Shown one piece after another: positions 1 to 11,728 of a stretch of DNA of 64,000 nt (the stretch's first letter is position 1; every line of letters begins with the position of its first letter). A model generated the notes under the pieces. The model did not search any database. It was not told the DNA's origin and saw only the letters and a program-made list of their open reading frames with translations. Both the position numbers and the translations under genes were made by a program. The DNA is from Diprion similis. Lineage: Eukaryota; Arthropoda; Insecta; Hymenoptera; Diprionidae. The stretch spans positions 11,222,001-11,286,000 of the forward strand of contig NC_060116.1 in NCBI RefSeq assembly GCF_021155765.1, read 5' to 3'.

Positions 1-503
1 GTTTCTCAATCATGAAAGAAAGACATCCGGTTGCAGATTTGTCGAGCATATCCCTCTATCCTTGCTATACGCCACTTACGAAATTTAGTCAGATGACTTC
101 ATCCCTGTCCAGAAAATTTGTCCCCCGATACGATTTTCGCCCCGATTCTACGGAGAAAAGAAAAACTAAAAAAGAATCATGAATAACAATCCGTCCGTTC
201 GCCGATGAACTGTGATAAAATATATACAACAAAGCTCAGGATATTTTCTCCGCAGCTTGCTGCAGGACTCAATATCGAAAAGGATTCAATTAGTTGGTTC
301 AGATGGCAGCTCGGATGCCAACTGAGCAGTGGAGTTGTTACAATAACCTGCACACGCGGCGGTCCGTATATCACTTGATATTGCCTCGGTATGTAAGCCA
401 TAATCCAAACCTGTTACTTACGGATAAAATTGCTGTTGACTTACTCGGTGTTATGTACCATATTTTTCTATTGGAAGCGTAACCTTCCTGCCTTGAAAAA
501 AAT

Positions 504-522
504 CACACACACACACACACAC
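504..522. repeat. CA dinucleotide microsatellite
   Basis: Uninterrupted alternating C and A over about 19 bases. No gene context is visible. Confidence 0.9.
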
Positions 523-1949
523 TTCGATGCCTCGCGTTCGAGCGATTCTCGAAGCTTTCCTCACAAATAGCTGCGTACGATATAATAGTAGGTAGAGGAA
601 AAATAATTGATAGTTATTTTTATTCTTCCCACCGTGTAAATAAACAGTCTTTTTTTCCGTGCATCACGTCGTCACCCTGCAGAAAAATTTCACTTTGTTT
701 CCGGTGACACCGACTACCAACCCCTTTTCTCCAGTGGGATTTAGAGGTGAAGTTGTATCACGTATCTCGCAATACTGTTGGGCTAAGTACAACAGATGAG
801 ACTCCCTTGCCTAGGTCCATCCGGCAGGATCATCTTGGACTACCCTGTCGTCCCTCGACTACGAAAAGCTACTTATTCTGCTTTGGTCTTTCGTATTGAT
901 TTTACGAGTTACCCCTAAGGTCAAATATTTCTTCCACGTAGCCCTTTCATGAACTTGGAATAATGGACACGAGGAAATCCGGTCAATCGCACCCAGCCGC
1001 CATTGCATAAAGCCACAAGTTTTCAGCTACAGGATACGCGAGACGCGTGAGTGATGATTTCACTAAGAGATCGCAGTTATACTTGATGAAGCTAAAGTTG
1101 AGATTGCAAGGCAATAGAAGCCTGCCAACCAACGTTTGCAAGTAGGTATCTATTCAACATCTGGATTGCTAGCCAACATGTCTGAAAAAAAATGCATGAT
1201 TTACATAATTTCCCGTCAATGTGCAATTGCACATATGACTGAATTTCGACTGCTCGTCAAGCACTTCGTCGAGACTCTGGTCCGAGACTCGAGTTACATA
1301 GGGTAAAAAGCGAACGATATATCGTGAAACCTTTCCGGGTAATGTATTGGTTCGAGAAGCCAAAGTTCGAAAAATCACATGTCCAATGACTCGTCCGGTT
1401 TTTCCCAAAATAAACGATCCTCGTTCAAGCTCTACCGATGGACTGAGACATCGTCTTGGATTGTGGATTGAATTGAACTATGTCGGATAAGATTTATGGC
1501 GTTAAATGAATATTCGAATAATCCTAGAGCGTGTACTATACAGCCAGCTTGAAATAGACCGATATTTCACGTCAGAGACAGATGACTTTCGTACTTGTTT
1601 CGTACATAAATTGTTTATCCGAAATCCCATTTCACCCGAAAGCTCGGGCTCGTGAAATTTCTCGAAAACGCTTTACGAGAATTGGAGGAAAGGACTGAAT
1701 GAACGCTGAAATCTCTACCAAGTTCCTGCTCAATTATTAACCCTGTATTCAGCCCAACAATAAGCTTCTTACCCTTACTTTGATGGCCTCTCCGTTTATC
1801 GAAGTTCGTATCAATCTTGCCGTTGCGATCGATTGAAACCCTCAGGTTTCCAACTATGCCAGGGTCTTCTCTTCTTTTCCCAAACCCTGAAATGAATCCT
1901 GGTGTCCGTCCGTGGATTCACACAACTCTATTACAGCATGAGCGAATTG

Positions 1950-1976
1950 TTTTTTTTTTTTTTTTTTTTTTTTTTT
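1950..1976. repeat. T homopolymer run of 27
   Basis: Uninterrupted T tract. Similar tracts occur at 12473-12496, 13501-13523, 26781-26800 and 26971-26988. Each could be the poly(A) end of a degraded minus-strand retroposon, but I see no retroposon body next to them. Confidence 0.85.
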
Positions 1977-4900
1977 CTTCAAGTGAGACTAAACAGACAT
2001 GAAAATTTGATGAGGAAAATGGATAAAATGTTACCGCGAGGTGGGGTGAAAACTTCAGGTCTAAACGTAGCTATTCAACGTAGCTATTTACCGGCCGGCG
2101 TAATGAACTGTGGATACGCATAACTGGAGTCCTAAAGATAATGGCGGTAATTAGGAAAATCACGGTAGCCGGAATAAGGCCGCCATCATGAGCCCGCACG
2201 AATTCGTGAGATGGAGTGTCTTTTACGTGAGGAAATCTGCAAGAAGGCAGGCTCTTATCCCTCGTCTACTCAGTTTCTTCATTGATTCGCAATACAGGGA
2301 CTATCGAGCCATGCCGCAGAGCTTTTAAGCAGGCTGAACCCGCAGTCAGACCGAATTCTCAAACAAGTGCTGCATTTTTCAACGTCCGACGATAAATTAT
2401 TGTTCTTGAATCGATCCTGTTTCCCCAACTTGCAAAAACTGCGATTTCCCATTTTTCAACTCACAACCCCTCCAAGGAACTGGATCGATTCTCTGGATCT
2501 GCGAAGATCTTAAATAAATCCGTGATAAAAAGCTTGGTGAAAACGTCATTGCATTTCTCTTGGATAATACGTGATATTGTAATTATAAGTAGATCCTAAT
2601 TGCATGGACTTCTAGGAGACCCGGTCTAATTAAGGAAAGTTAGTTTGTTAGTAGGGATGAAGTTGACGCTCTCAACGGTAATCAACGCATTAAGCCAGTC
2701 TAAATGCATGTTTTAGGCACGATTATGATCTGTTTGAAGCCGTTGATAGTGCAGCCACGTCAATGTCCGTGTGACCGCCAACTGCGGTTTACAGATTACA
2801 CTGATAAGGATTGCAATTGGTAGTAGAGCCATTGTTATGCATCAACGCGACACTCTATCGCCCCAATGATTCGCCCTACGGGGGGGAAATTCATCCCCGT
2901 CGTTACCGCACGATTGATCGCGATCGATTCAGAATAATTCTTTTCCGTCCATTAACACGCATTCCGTTTTCGAGTTCGGAGCTTTTCAAACGACGGTTAA
3001 AACCGATGCAACTATTTTACTACGCGTCGATGCCGAAGAGAGGAGAGCGAAAAAGTGGCACATCGTCAGTCACTAAGCGAGATACAAGGGGTGAATTTTC
3101 TGGATGACTGTACGTCTTGAATAAGAGACGTTAACGAGTCCATTCGAGGACCGAAGGGTCTTTGATGATTGTCACGACACGTTTTCAACCTCGAACTGAT
3201 TACGTCTTGCGATTTAGGCTGTCGTCGATTGCAAAATATGACGTTGAAGCGTGTCATACGGAGAGCAAAGATACGCTATTACGCGCGGGGAAGAGAATAA
3301 GACTTTTCACTGCAGGTGTTGGACATTAATAGGGCAGCAAAAATTTCCCAAATCCTAATCCACTTGATGGACTCGAAGTTTTACAGAGTAAAGCTCATAG
3401 CATGCGTGACGAGTGTGAAGGAAACCTTTTTGGTTATAGGGCAAAAAGCAAAAAATCGTCTCTCGTGTCCATTTATTAACACCTTTTTAGCTCGAACAGT
3501 GGGACTTTTTATTCACACAGACATGCGCTGGGTCGTTTCAAGAGACAAATTATGACTGGGATACGAACTCGCGAGCGTAACGGGAAAGCCGAAAGTTCTA
3601 CTTGAGAGACCGACCCGAAGAAGCCGTGTGATTAATTGAATAAGAAAACGATAAAATTGAGATACCGTCGGTTGTATGAACCAGCGTTCCTTTCGGAATG
3701 CTTTCAACTTTTTCCCTTCGACAGGTAGAAGGCATCACGGGGAAGATCGAACAAGGAGATATGATTGTCTTTTGTTATCGTTCTTTTTTTTCCTTCCTTC
3801 GTGTGTAATTTTTTTCTTTTTCATGTATAGGAAAGGAATAAAGGAAATTGACTATTGTCTCGAGATAATCTAATTCCTACTAACATTGGAGGAAAATTGC
3901 TTCGCAAAGTGTAATTCTATATAGAGAGATCCCTCGGCTATTGCTTTTTTTGAACCTGTAAAAATCATATTCTGATAATATATTTAGGAGACGGAATATA
4001 TGGGAGGAGAAAAAAAAATTCGATCATAATTTCTCTCAAAATCATCACGTTGTTGTTGTATTACGTTTTAAGTATAGAAAAGATAACGAGAAGAAGACAT
4101 ATGAATTGCAGGGGTGAAAATATCAAATGATAAACTAATTGCAGCGTCAGAAGTTTCCTCATCACATGTATACATATGTATACATAAAATAGTACGCTCT
4201 AAATTCCTACTTCCTATATATATATATATATTATATTACCCAGCCTGAGATTCACACTTTAAAACTTACTACTGCAAAAGTACAAAGTTTATGCATCAAT
4301 CTGAAAAGCGGGCTCTTTACTTTGCTCACGGATTTCGAAGTTTATAGCTTTTTAAAAAGATTTCCCATCACCGCATTAATCTCTCTGCGTCCAAAGATTT
4401 TTCTCAGATTTATCAAGAGAATCGAGATTAACCCTCTCTCCTTCGATCATAGCTCAGGAGACGATGCACAAGATACAAATCCGATCGTCCGATGCAATAA
4501 CCTTGATTAACGATGTGATAAGCTGTGATCAAGTATATTTATCATTATACGTGTTATATGTATACCTGAGTAGAAGCAAGTCACCCTTGACCACCAGCCG
4601 AATGCTGGACTCTGCGACCCTCCTTCGATGCTGTGGAATCAATTATCCTCGAGGAACTCGCCTTATCGACGCGGAGATAAGCTCGTAATCCAAGGAACCG
4701 CTCTGTGCACGATGCATGTTGCGTTTCACCTGACCCTCGGTAGCAACCGAGGCCAGCTTACCACCCCATTATGCATGACAAACCACCACAGAGTCGGAGG
4801 TACTCGCGCCGTTGCTTTAGTAATACTCCGCACTCTTGGTGTCAGCAGAACTGAAGCAGTTTACCCCAGCGGCGTTTCTGCCCGAAGAACAATGGACGCA

Positions 4901-7900
4901 TGCATAGTTATACTACACACGTTGTTGTCACCGAAGGTATTTTTCCGTACAAGTGAAACGAAAAGCTCCACGTTACTGTGAAACTAGCATATTTTCGTTC
5001 GTTCGTTGGAATTAGCGCGATGGATTTTCGCTATACAAAGCTCACAGGTTTTCAAGATTCGCAAGTTTGCAGTTCGTTAGCTATAGATAAGCGGAAATAA
5101 CTTGGTCTGAGAACGATGAAAATTAATAGCACCGAAAAGTAATGTCAGTTGTTAATTATCATTCGTATACTATTATGGGAACTAGAGCTGAAGAGCACAT
5201 TTTTCTCTCTCTTATTTCTCTGTCAAAGCTCTATGAGAATATCGTTCTTTGAAAGGTTGAAAAACATCCGAGAGTCGTTCTCGGGGACAGAAAATACAAT
5301 TTCCCCCCAATAAATCGGGGGCGGTTTGATGCTAACGTGATATCGTCGAACTCGACGAGAATCGATTTCGCCGGTCGAATAGTCAAGATATTTACATTAG
5401 AGAAGCTGGCAATGCGCGTGGCGGTGGAAAGCTGGAAATTGCTTTGTGCAACCCAATGGTTGGGCATCAACCAAACGACCTGACGAGCTCCAGAATAGCG
5501 AGGCCGTTGCTACGATGATCGCACTAGAATAAAGGAGCCATTCGTGCGCTAACGCCTCTCGACTGATCCTTCAGATGTTATGTTTGCGCCGCGAATTTGA
5601 ATGTGCAAAAAAAATAGATGTTGACCGCGTATAGTAATTGAATCTGTTATAATTATTTTGGTGAATGGAAAAATTTTTTGTAACCCACCAATCAACGCAC
5701 TTCCGTTTAATAACCCTCGCGCGCAGATAGGAAAAGACACAAGTCGGTGAGTTCCAGGGGTAGAAAACTTTTTACGCTCGTACCAAAGTCCACAAGGCGA
5801 TGAGCGAGCTTTGGCAGTACCATGACCCGAAAGAACCGAGAAAGAAGTAAGAGGCCGTCTTATAGCCTAAGCTAAGTAACTCCTATTCAGAAAATTGCCA
5901 TCGCAACACTTCCTCGCAGTTTCTTGTGAAGTGTGGCACGGTGGCGGTGAAGGAAGAGGGACCGTTGCGAAAAAAAAATTGAGAAACAAACAAACAAACA
6001 AAAAAAAAAAAAAAAAAAAGTAAAAATAAATTAAAGAAAAGTCAAAGAACGAAGAGGAAAAAACGAGTCGCGAAAAGTATACGCACAAGTCTACTCAAAG
6101 CATAATACAGAAAATTATATGAAAATTGTATGGAAAAAGGGGGGGAGGGGGAAGGGAATAAAATATATGAAAGAAAACTTAACGAGAGATAAAAATATAA
6201 AGAAACATAACCAAACCGAGGAAGGAACAGGGATTTCAAAGTAAGCAGTGGCGGAGACACGGAGAAACGAAACGAGCCAACGAACGAAAGTGTAAGATTG
6301 AAGTGAACTGTAGTCCAGGCGGAATATAAGGCCGCTAAAAGAAGTATAAGAAACGTAGCTTTACAGGCCAAAGGGAAGTCAGTACGGCAAAAGCGTTCCA
6401 AGCCAAGTCTAGTGCGCCGCTCGAGCTTTTGCCGCCTCCAGCCTCCGGTTGCCCCCTTGCCCCCCTTGTCCCCCTTGCCTTGGCAGTGTACCCGGGTGAT
6501 ATTTTACATCCCAGTAGACGCCCTCCTCCGAGCCCCCCGCAGACCTCTTACCGCCTTTGCCCTCGGCCGCGTGCCCGTGATGCTGTAACGTAAAACACTG
6601 AAACAAAATGTATAAAGTGTGCGTTGAAAGTATGAGAAAAGTAGAAAACTCTGCGGAGCTGATGGCACCTAATTAAAACCGAGCGAATTGCGGCCGCATT
6701 ACGCTACCCCCGGGCCTTCGCGATGGTCAGGCTTGAATTTTTCTGCTAATTCAACTTTTGCCTCATTCTGAATGAAATTCGAAACTCAGCGTGGCAAGGA
6801 AGAAAAAACTTAATTTCAAAATGAAGGGGGTGGAAAGGGGAAAGGAAAACAACGACCGAATTCCACTTCTGGCTATCCTCTGACCTTCCTGGATCACGAA
6901 AGATCGTATTTCACGCGAGGAGATGCTGCGCACTTCCGTTCGAGATGCGGATTTGGGATATTAACGCATCTCGATGATCTTGAGCTGCGGTGGCCCGAAG
7001 AGAGGAAGAAATAACACGGATCTGGATAAAACTCAGGAGGAAGCGAAGCGAACGCGCGAACGGTGAGTTTATACCGTTGTTCGAATAGAATCGCACCTAA
7101 ATCAGAACCCATGGAAACACGTACGCTGCGGTAATCCCTCGAAGCTGGTTTATCGGCCTGCAGGTGAAACTTCTGGTGGAATTTTTCCTCTGCTTCCATA
7201 ACAGGCGAGCTAATTTCCGTCTAGACTCCAGACAATGTTTAGGCTGTTTTATTTATTCAAATTTATATCGGGCGCTAGCTACTCGCCAGAAACTACACGT
7301 AAATACAACCATAACTGGGCACCGTTACAGCTCTGCAACACGAGCGACTCGAGTATCCGAAACGGCAAGACGTATCCTCCGCAGGTTCCTCGGGTCGGGA
7401 TGAAATTTGGTCCAGGAGGCGCGCTCGTCGGCTCTTAGGGCGTCTTCGGGGATTTTGAAATATGATTCCGTAACGCTGTTCCCATAAACTACTAGCAAAC
7501 GCTGGCTCGATCCGGTCGGAGCATCCCCTCCACCATAAAGCTTTTCACCCTGAGGTAGAAAGCTTTCCGCTGCATCGAAAGCTGCAGGGTGTACAGTCCG
7601 CGTAGAGGGTCACGTGAAGCTATTTGCAACGTCATTTCGAAAAAGAAAACTAAAGAAAACCGAGATGTACTGTCGGATGGAAAAGCCAGTTTTGTTTTCG
7701 TCTTTTGTTGCAGGTTTACTAGTTTTTCTCTGTTCGCGAGTTTCACTCGCACGTCTTGTTCAATGTAAGGAAGGGGGGAGCAAACTGTGTTGAATAAATT
7801 GAAAGTCTGGAATAGGAATTAATGGAGGGAAAAGGAGAAAGAACCTTTCTGCAAATAATTTATGTTCCCAATATTACCTTTTTACGTTGGGGAAGCCTGT

Positions 7901-10429
7901 TTTCTTCCACCTTTACATCTTTTTTTTTTTGTCACTTGTATTTTTCTATTTTTATGTGCCATATACAATCGTCAAACAGAGTGAGAACACCTCAGATTAT
8001 AATTGTCATCGTGGAAAACGAGTACATGGATAAAAATATTTAATCTTACTTAATTTGAACGCGTATCGATCACTTAGTCATTTCCATTTCGAATTCGATG
8101 AGAATTTCGGAAAAACTACTTCACCAATCCACAGAAAAATAATTATCGGATGTTCAAAAGCACAGTGAGTGTGCAGAATTGCACTTATTTCCCGGAAATC
8201 AGAAAAGAATCAACCGTTCCGTAATGATTTCAAATAATTTGCAAACAACCGCGCGGAAGAATGAGAAGAAGACAAAAAATCAGCAAGCCGCGAGTGTTTT
8301 CGTTCTCCTAAACAAGCACGCCGCAGCGTTGAGTGCGAACTTTGAACTTTGAATCTTGATCGTGATATTTTTAAAACTCCTTCGTCAAGTAGGAGAGCTG
8401 CCTGCTCCCTGAACCCTGAATTAGGGTGTTCGCGTTTGTAACGGCAGACCGTCGTCAAATCAGTTTATCCGATTCTCTTGAACCTTGCGGTCGTCTGGCA
8501 AAAGATTACGTCTGACGCATGATGCCCGTATCACGGATTTTCCAGAGAGCTGAAGGCTGGATTCCCGTCGCGTTTTTTTCTACCCAGGGAGAATTTCAAC
8601 CCGCGATCCTCGTCGAAGCTGTGCTTTTCCGCCCGTCTACACGTCTATAAGGGCCACTGTGTCAGAGGTTGCCCTCCAGTCCCAGCGACGCTTTAGGGCC
8701 GATGTGCACGTACCTTTACGTCCGGGATAACTGCGAACGTGACATAATTAACGCCGGTGATACTCGTCCGCAAGCTATTCAAGATTCAGGGTTTACCAAC
8801 TAGATGTATAAGTCATTCCTCTCGATAGTTCTTACACGGTCTTCACGACCCGTTCGGCGACCCTGTAACAGGAATTTGATCCAAAGTTATTTTTTGTTTT
8901 CTCGTTTGTTATCATTCAGCTTTTCAATATTCTGGGTAGGCATAAAGTATGTCAGTATTCGGGTTACTTCAATAATTCTGACGATGAGAAAGGGTCTCTG
9001 CGTCGTATCGATTAGGCTCACGCTTCGTTTCCTTCTCTTTCTTCCCCCCTTTTTTCATGCTCTTATTCCTTTTTTTTTCTTGTTTCCTTTCGACGAGGAA
9101 AACAAAATACCAGCGTGTCCTGGTATCCGGGTTCCGTGTGTGTGTTTTTTTATTATTATTTTTTGTTGTTGTTGTTATTATTATTTTTATTCTTTGTTTT
9201 TTTTTTTATGATTTATCAAAGCCCGAGCCGGTAAGTCTGTATCCGAAGAGATTTTGGAGAAGCTATCGGTTCTTGTCCCATTAGACTTTCGCAGTAGCTG
9301 ATAAATTTTCAATTGCCTTTTTTCATCCCACCCATTCAAAAAATTAGTTTCCCAAAAAAAAAAAATTAAAATATATTTACGGTGCAAATTTCTTGAAGAG
9401 ATCCTTGCCTTAATGTTTTGCTGCAATGCACTCGCCTTATTCTAGTTGACAATTCATATAGATGAGGTCTATTTAATTTGACCACGTCAAGGATGTCAAC
9501 GTGAGTAATCATGCAGAAAAAAATAAAGAATTTATAAGAACGAAAGTAAGAAATTTTGCCGGTTGAATGATTTCAAAATGATGGAATGAAATATATAAGA
9601 TTTTTTTATTAAATTAGGGAAGGTTTTTTCTCTGTGAGCGACAAACTCGTCGGCAACTGAAAAATTTCAGGCAGAGTGATCTGTAGGTAGTTTTAAAGGG
9701 CGCATTCCTTGGCGATGTAATAAAAGGGCCAACGATAAAAGGAAAGAAGCATAATCTCGGCGATTCGCGTGAAAGCCATCCCATAAAAATACGTATAATA
9801 TTGCGATTTCCCTCTACAAAAAAGTGATGAAAAAAAAAATGAATGAATGGAAAAAGAAGAGAACAATATACATGAATTCATTCGCGTAGAACCGTTTTCC
9901 GTGATATCCTACATGATTTTGCATACACATACAGTGTATGGGGGAGGCCCATTTCAGATACTGCAGAACAATTTTCGGCATTCGGAATATCATATATATC
10001 GAATACAGGATATGTGTAAATTTCCTCGATCAGAATAGGTATTCCAGTTTGAGAATTTATCCTGACTTGATTGAATTCCAATGCGTCAGATCATTCACAG
10101 CACACGGTATAGTCGCTGCCGTCGATCAGTCCCGACGACACGTTGAAGGGACCTTTTGCGTTTTCACTTTCCTTCCCTCCATCCACAGTCTCGTTTGAGA
10201 TCTGTCCGAGCTCGGAGTCAGAGAGTCTTGCCTTTACCCTCGCGACTATGCATGGCTGATAACAACGTCCTTGTAGAAAGAAACCAGAGTCAATATTTAC
10301 TGACTTGACCAAACATGCAGGTGCGGATTAAACGCGGTAAAAGCAGTGATTTCTTTCTATCAAGAGAATAAAAGTTGTCGGAACAATAACTCGTGTAATC
10401 GAATCGAGGAAACATTTCTGTCGCCATGT

Positions 10430-10870
10430 TCAATAAATTCAACAAATTTCCTCCAGCGCAGCTGGGCTCGATTTTTTTTCAACCCTTCCGTGCGGGCGGC
10501 GCTTTTTTGGAGAACAGCGTGCCCTCCGGTCGGCCAGGGCGAGCCCTGCGCGGGAAGGCTCAGGGTGCGAAAACGGCGCCGAGGACTCGGGGCGTTCGTA
10601 ACGTCGTCGGCGAAAAAGAGCGTCTGCGCGGTTTATTGATCGCGCAGACTCGACGTGGGGCGGCAGTCAGGGGCGCCAGGGTTGCTGCCCGGCGCTACCG
10701 GCACGTGGTCTGGAAGCGTCGCGACGCCCGCGTCGTCTGCGCCGGTTAGCGCTGCGTCGACTCCTCGATTCCTCGACGAAGCTCCCCCGCCGCCTCTCGC
10801 AGGGCGATGAGGGCCTGCGTTCGCATCCCGCACGTACGGACACCTCGATGTCATGTAGCGGGTTTAGGTT
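10430..10870. promoter_or_regulatory. GC-rich, CpG-rich block, probable 5' region of nAChR alpha2
   Basis: This block is conspicuously richer in G+C and in CpG than the AT-rich DNA on both sides. It lies about 0.8 kb upstream of the alpha2 start codon and just upstream of a strong splice donor at 11004. It is open on the + strand for 107 codons from 10426 and partly open on the - strand, as expected of GC-rich sequence, and I recognise no protein in either. I read it as a promoter-proximal or 5' untranslated region. It could instead be a coding exon of an unknown gene. Confidence 0.35.
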
Positions 10871-11003
10871 AGCTTTCTGCACAAGAGCTTTCACGGTTCA
10901 AACAAATGTCGAATTACTGCCCCGCGATCATCGCCCGAATCTCACGGAGATTTGAGAGTTTTTCAAGATACGGCGGAAGCTCCGAAAGGCTGAGGTACTC
11001 TCG

Positions 11004-11634
11004 GTAAGTCCAACATCTTACTGCACCCGTCGCCAGATAGCTTTTTCTCCCTTCTTTGCCCTTCTAACCCTTAAACGCAGGGTATAAAGTTCATTCATTT
11101 TTACGTTCTGGTCGTATTTTCCCTCCGATCGTTCCTCGATCTCTAGAGATTTCATATTCAGCACGCGCGATGCTCGCTAATTTGTATTCGGGTAGTTTGG
11201 AAGTCTATACCTGCGGCATCGCGTTTCATACTCCAGCATGGTTCGAGGTGTTGAATGTCAACTCGGTGGTGCCTCTCAGTTTCGCGATATTCATCCCTCG
11301 CTTATATCCGCTTGAGATATTCTAGTTTCATCAGCGAATAGCGTTGATTCAGAAACCGATATTTTTTGCATCAGAATAGGTTCGGTTTTCGTACTTTCTA
11401 CGTTTTAGTTCGGTGTGATGATTCGTGACTTAGTGTAGAGCTTCGCTCTGTAGACGTCTGTGTATAAATTATATAGCGTCGAAAAAGTTTGATGAAAATT
11501 GTAACGCCATATCGACTCATTGTCAGTTTTTCTGACATCAGCTGAAAAAGAATTTCCACGAGTGTACCGCAGTACTATTTTAAGAAAACGCGATTTTACC
11601 TAATTTTGAATTTCATTCTCTTCTTCTTCCCCAG
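11004..11634 (+). other. Predicted intron in the 5' leader of nAChR alpha2
   Basis: A near-consensus donor (CTCG|GTAAGT, intron starting at 11004) is followed by a long pyrimidine tract and acceptor (TTCTTCTTCCCCAG, ending at 11634), 41 bases before the alpha2 start codon. Together they suggest a non-coding first exon ending at 11003 and a second exon starting at 11635 that carries the start codon. This rests on splice-site quality and position only; no transcript evidence is available. Confidence 0.5.
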
Positions 11635-11659
11635 AAAGTGATCCGTTACGCGACGATTG

Positions 11660-11728
11660 ATGCCAGTCGTCCAAGATGCTGGGTCATTCGATGCTGTTAT
11701 TCCTGACGGTTGGCGCGTGCTGGTGTAA
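11660..11728 (+). other. Upstream ORF overlapping the alpha2 start codon
   Basis: An ATG lies 16 bases upstream of the alpha2 start in another frame and runs 22 codons to a TAA at 11726-11728, inside the alpha2 coding region. Its context (TTGATGC) is weaker than that of the main start (CAAGATGC). If the leader starts at 11635 or earlier, ribosomes must bypass this ATG, which could dampen alpha2 translation. The ORF is seen directly; the effect is inferred. Confidence 0.4.

Larger units (their letters stand above)
1..10400. other. Intergenic or intronic DNA without a supportable gene
   Basis: I read both strands here and found no open stretch with recognisable protein similarity joined to convincing splice sites. 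The longer open frames run through homopurine or homopyrimidine tracts and look like chance. The region holds simple repeats (a CA run near 504-522, a T run at 1950-1976, an A run at 6000-6019), a TA run near 4218-4231, and one GC-rich patch at 6410-6600, described separately. It may be the upstream regulatory region of nAChR alpha2 or an intron of a gene lying to the left. In flies and bees the alpha1 subunit gene is a neighbour, so alpha1 may lie beyond the left edge; that is inference. Confidence 0.5.
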
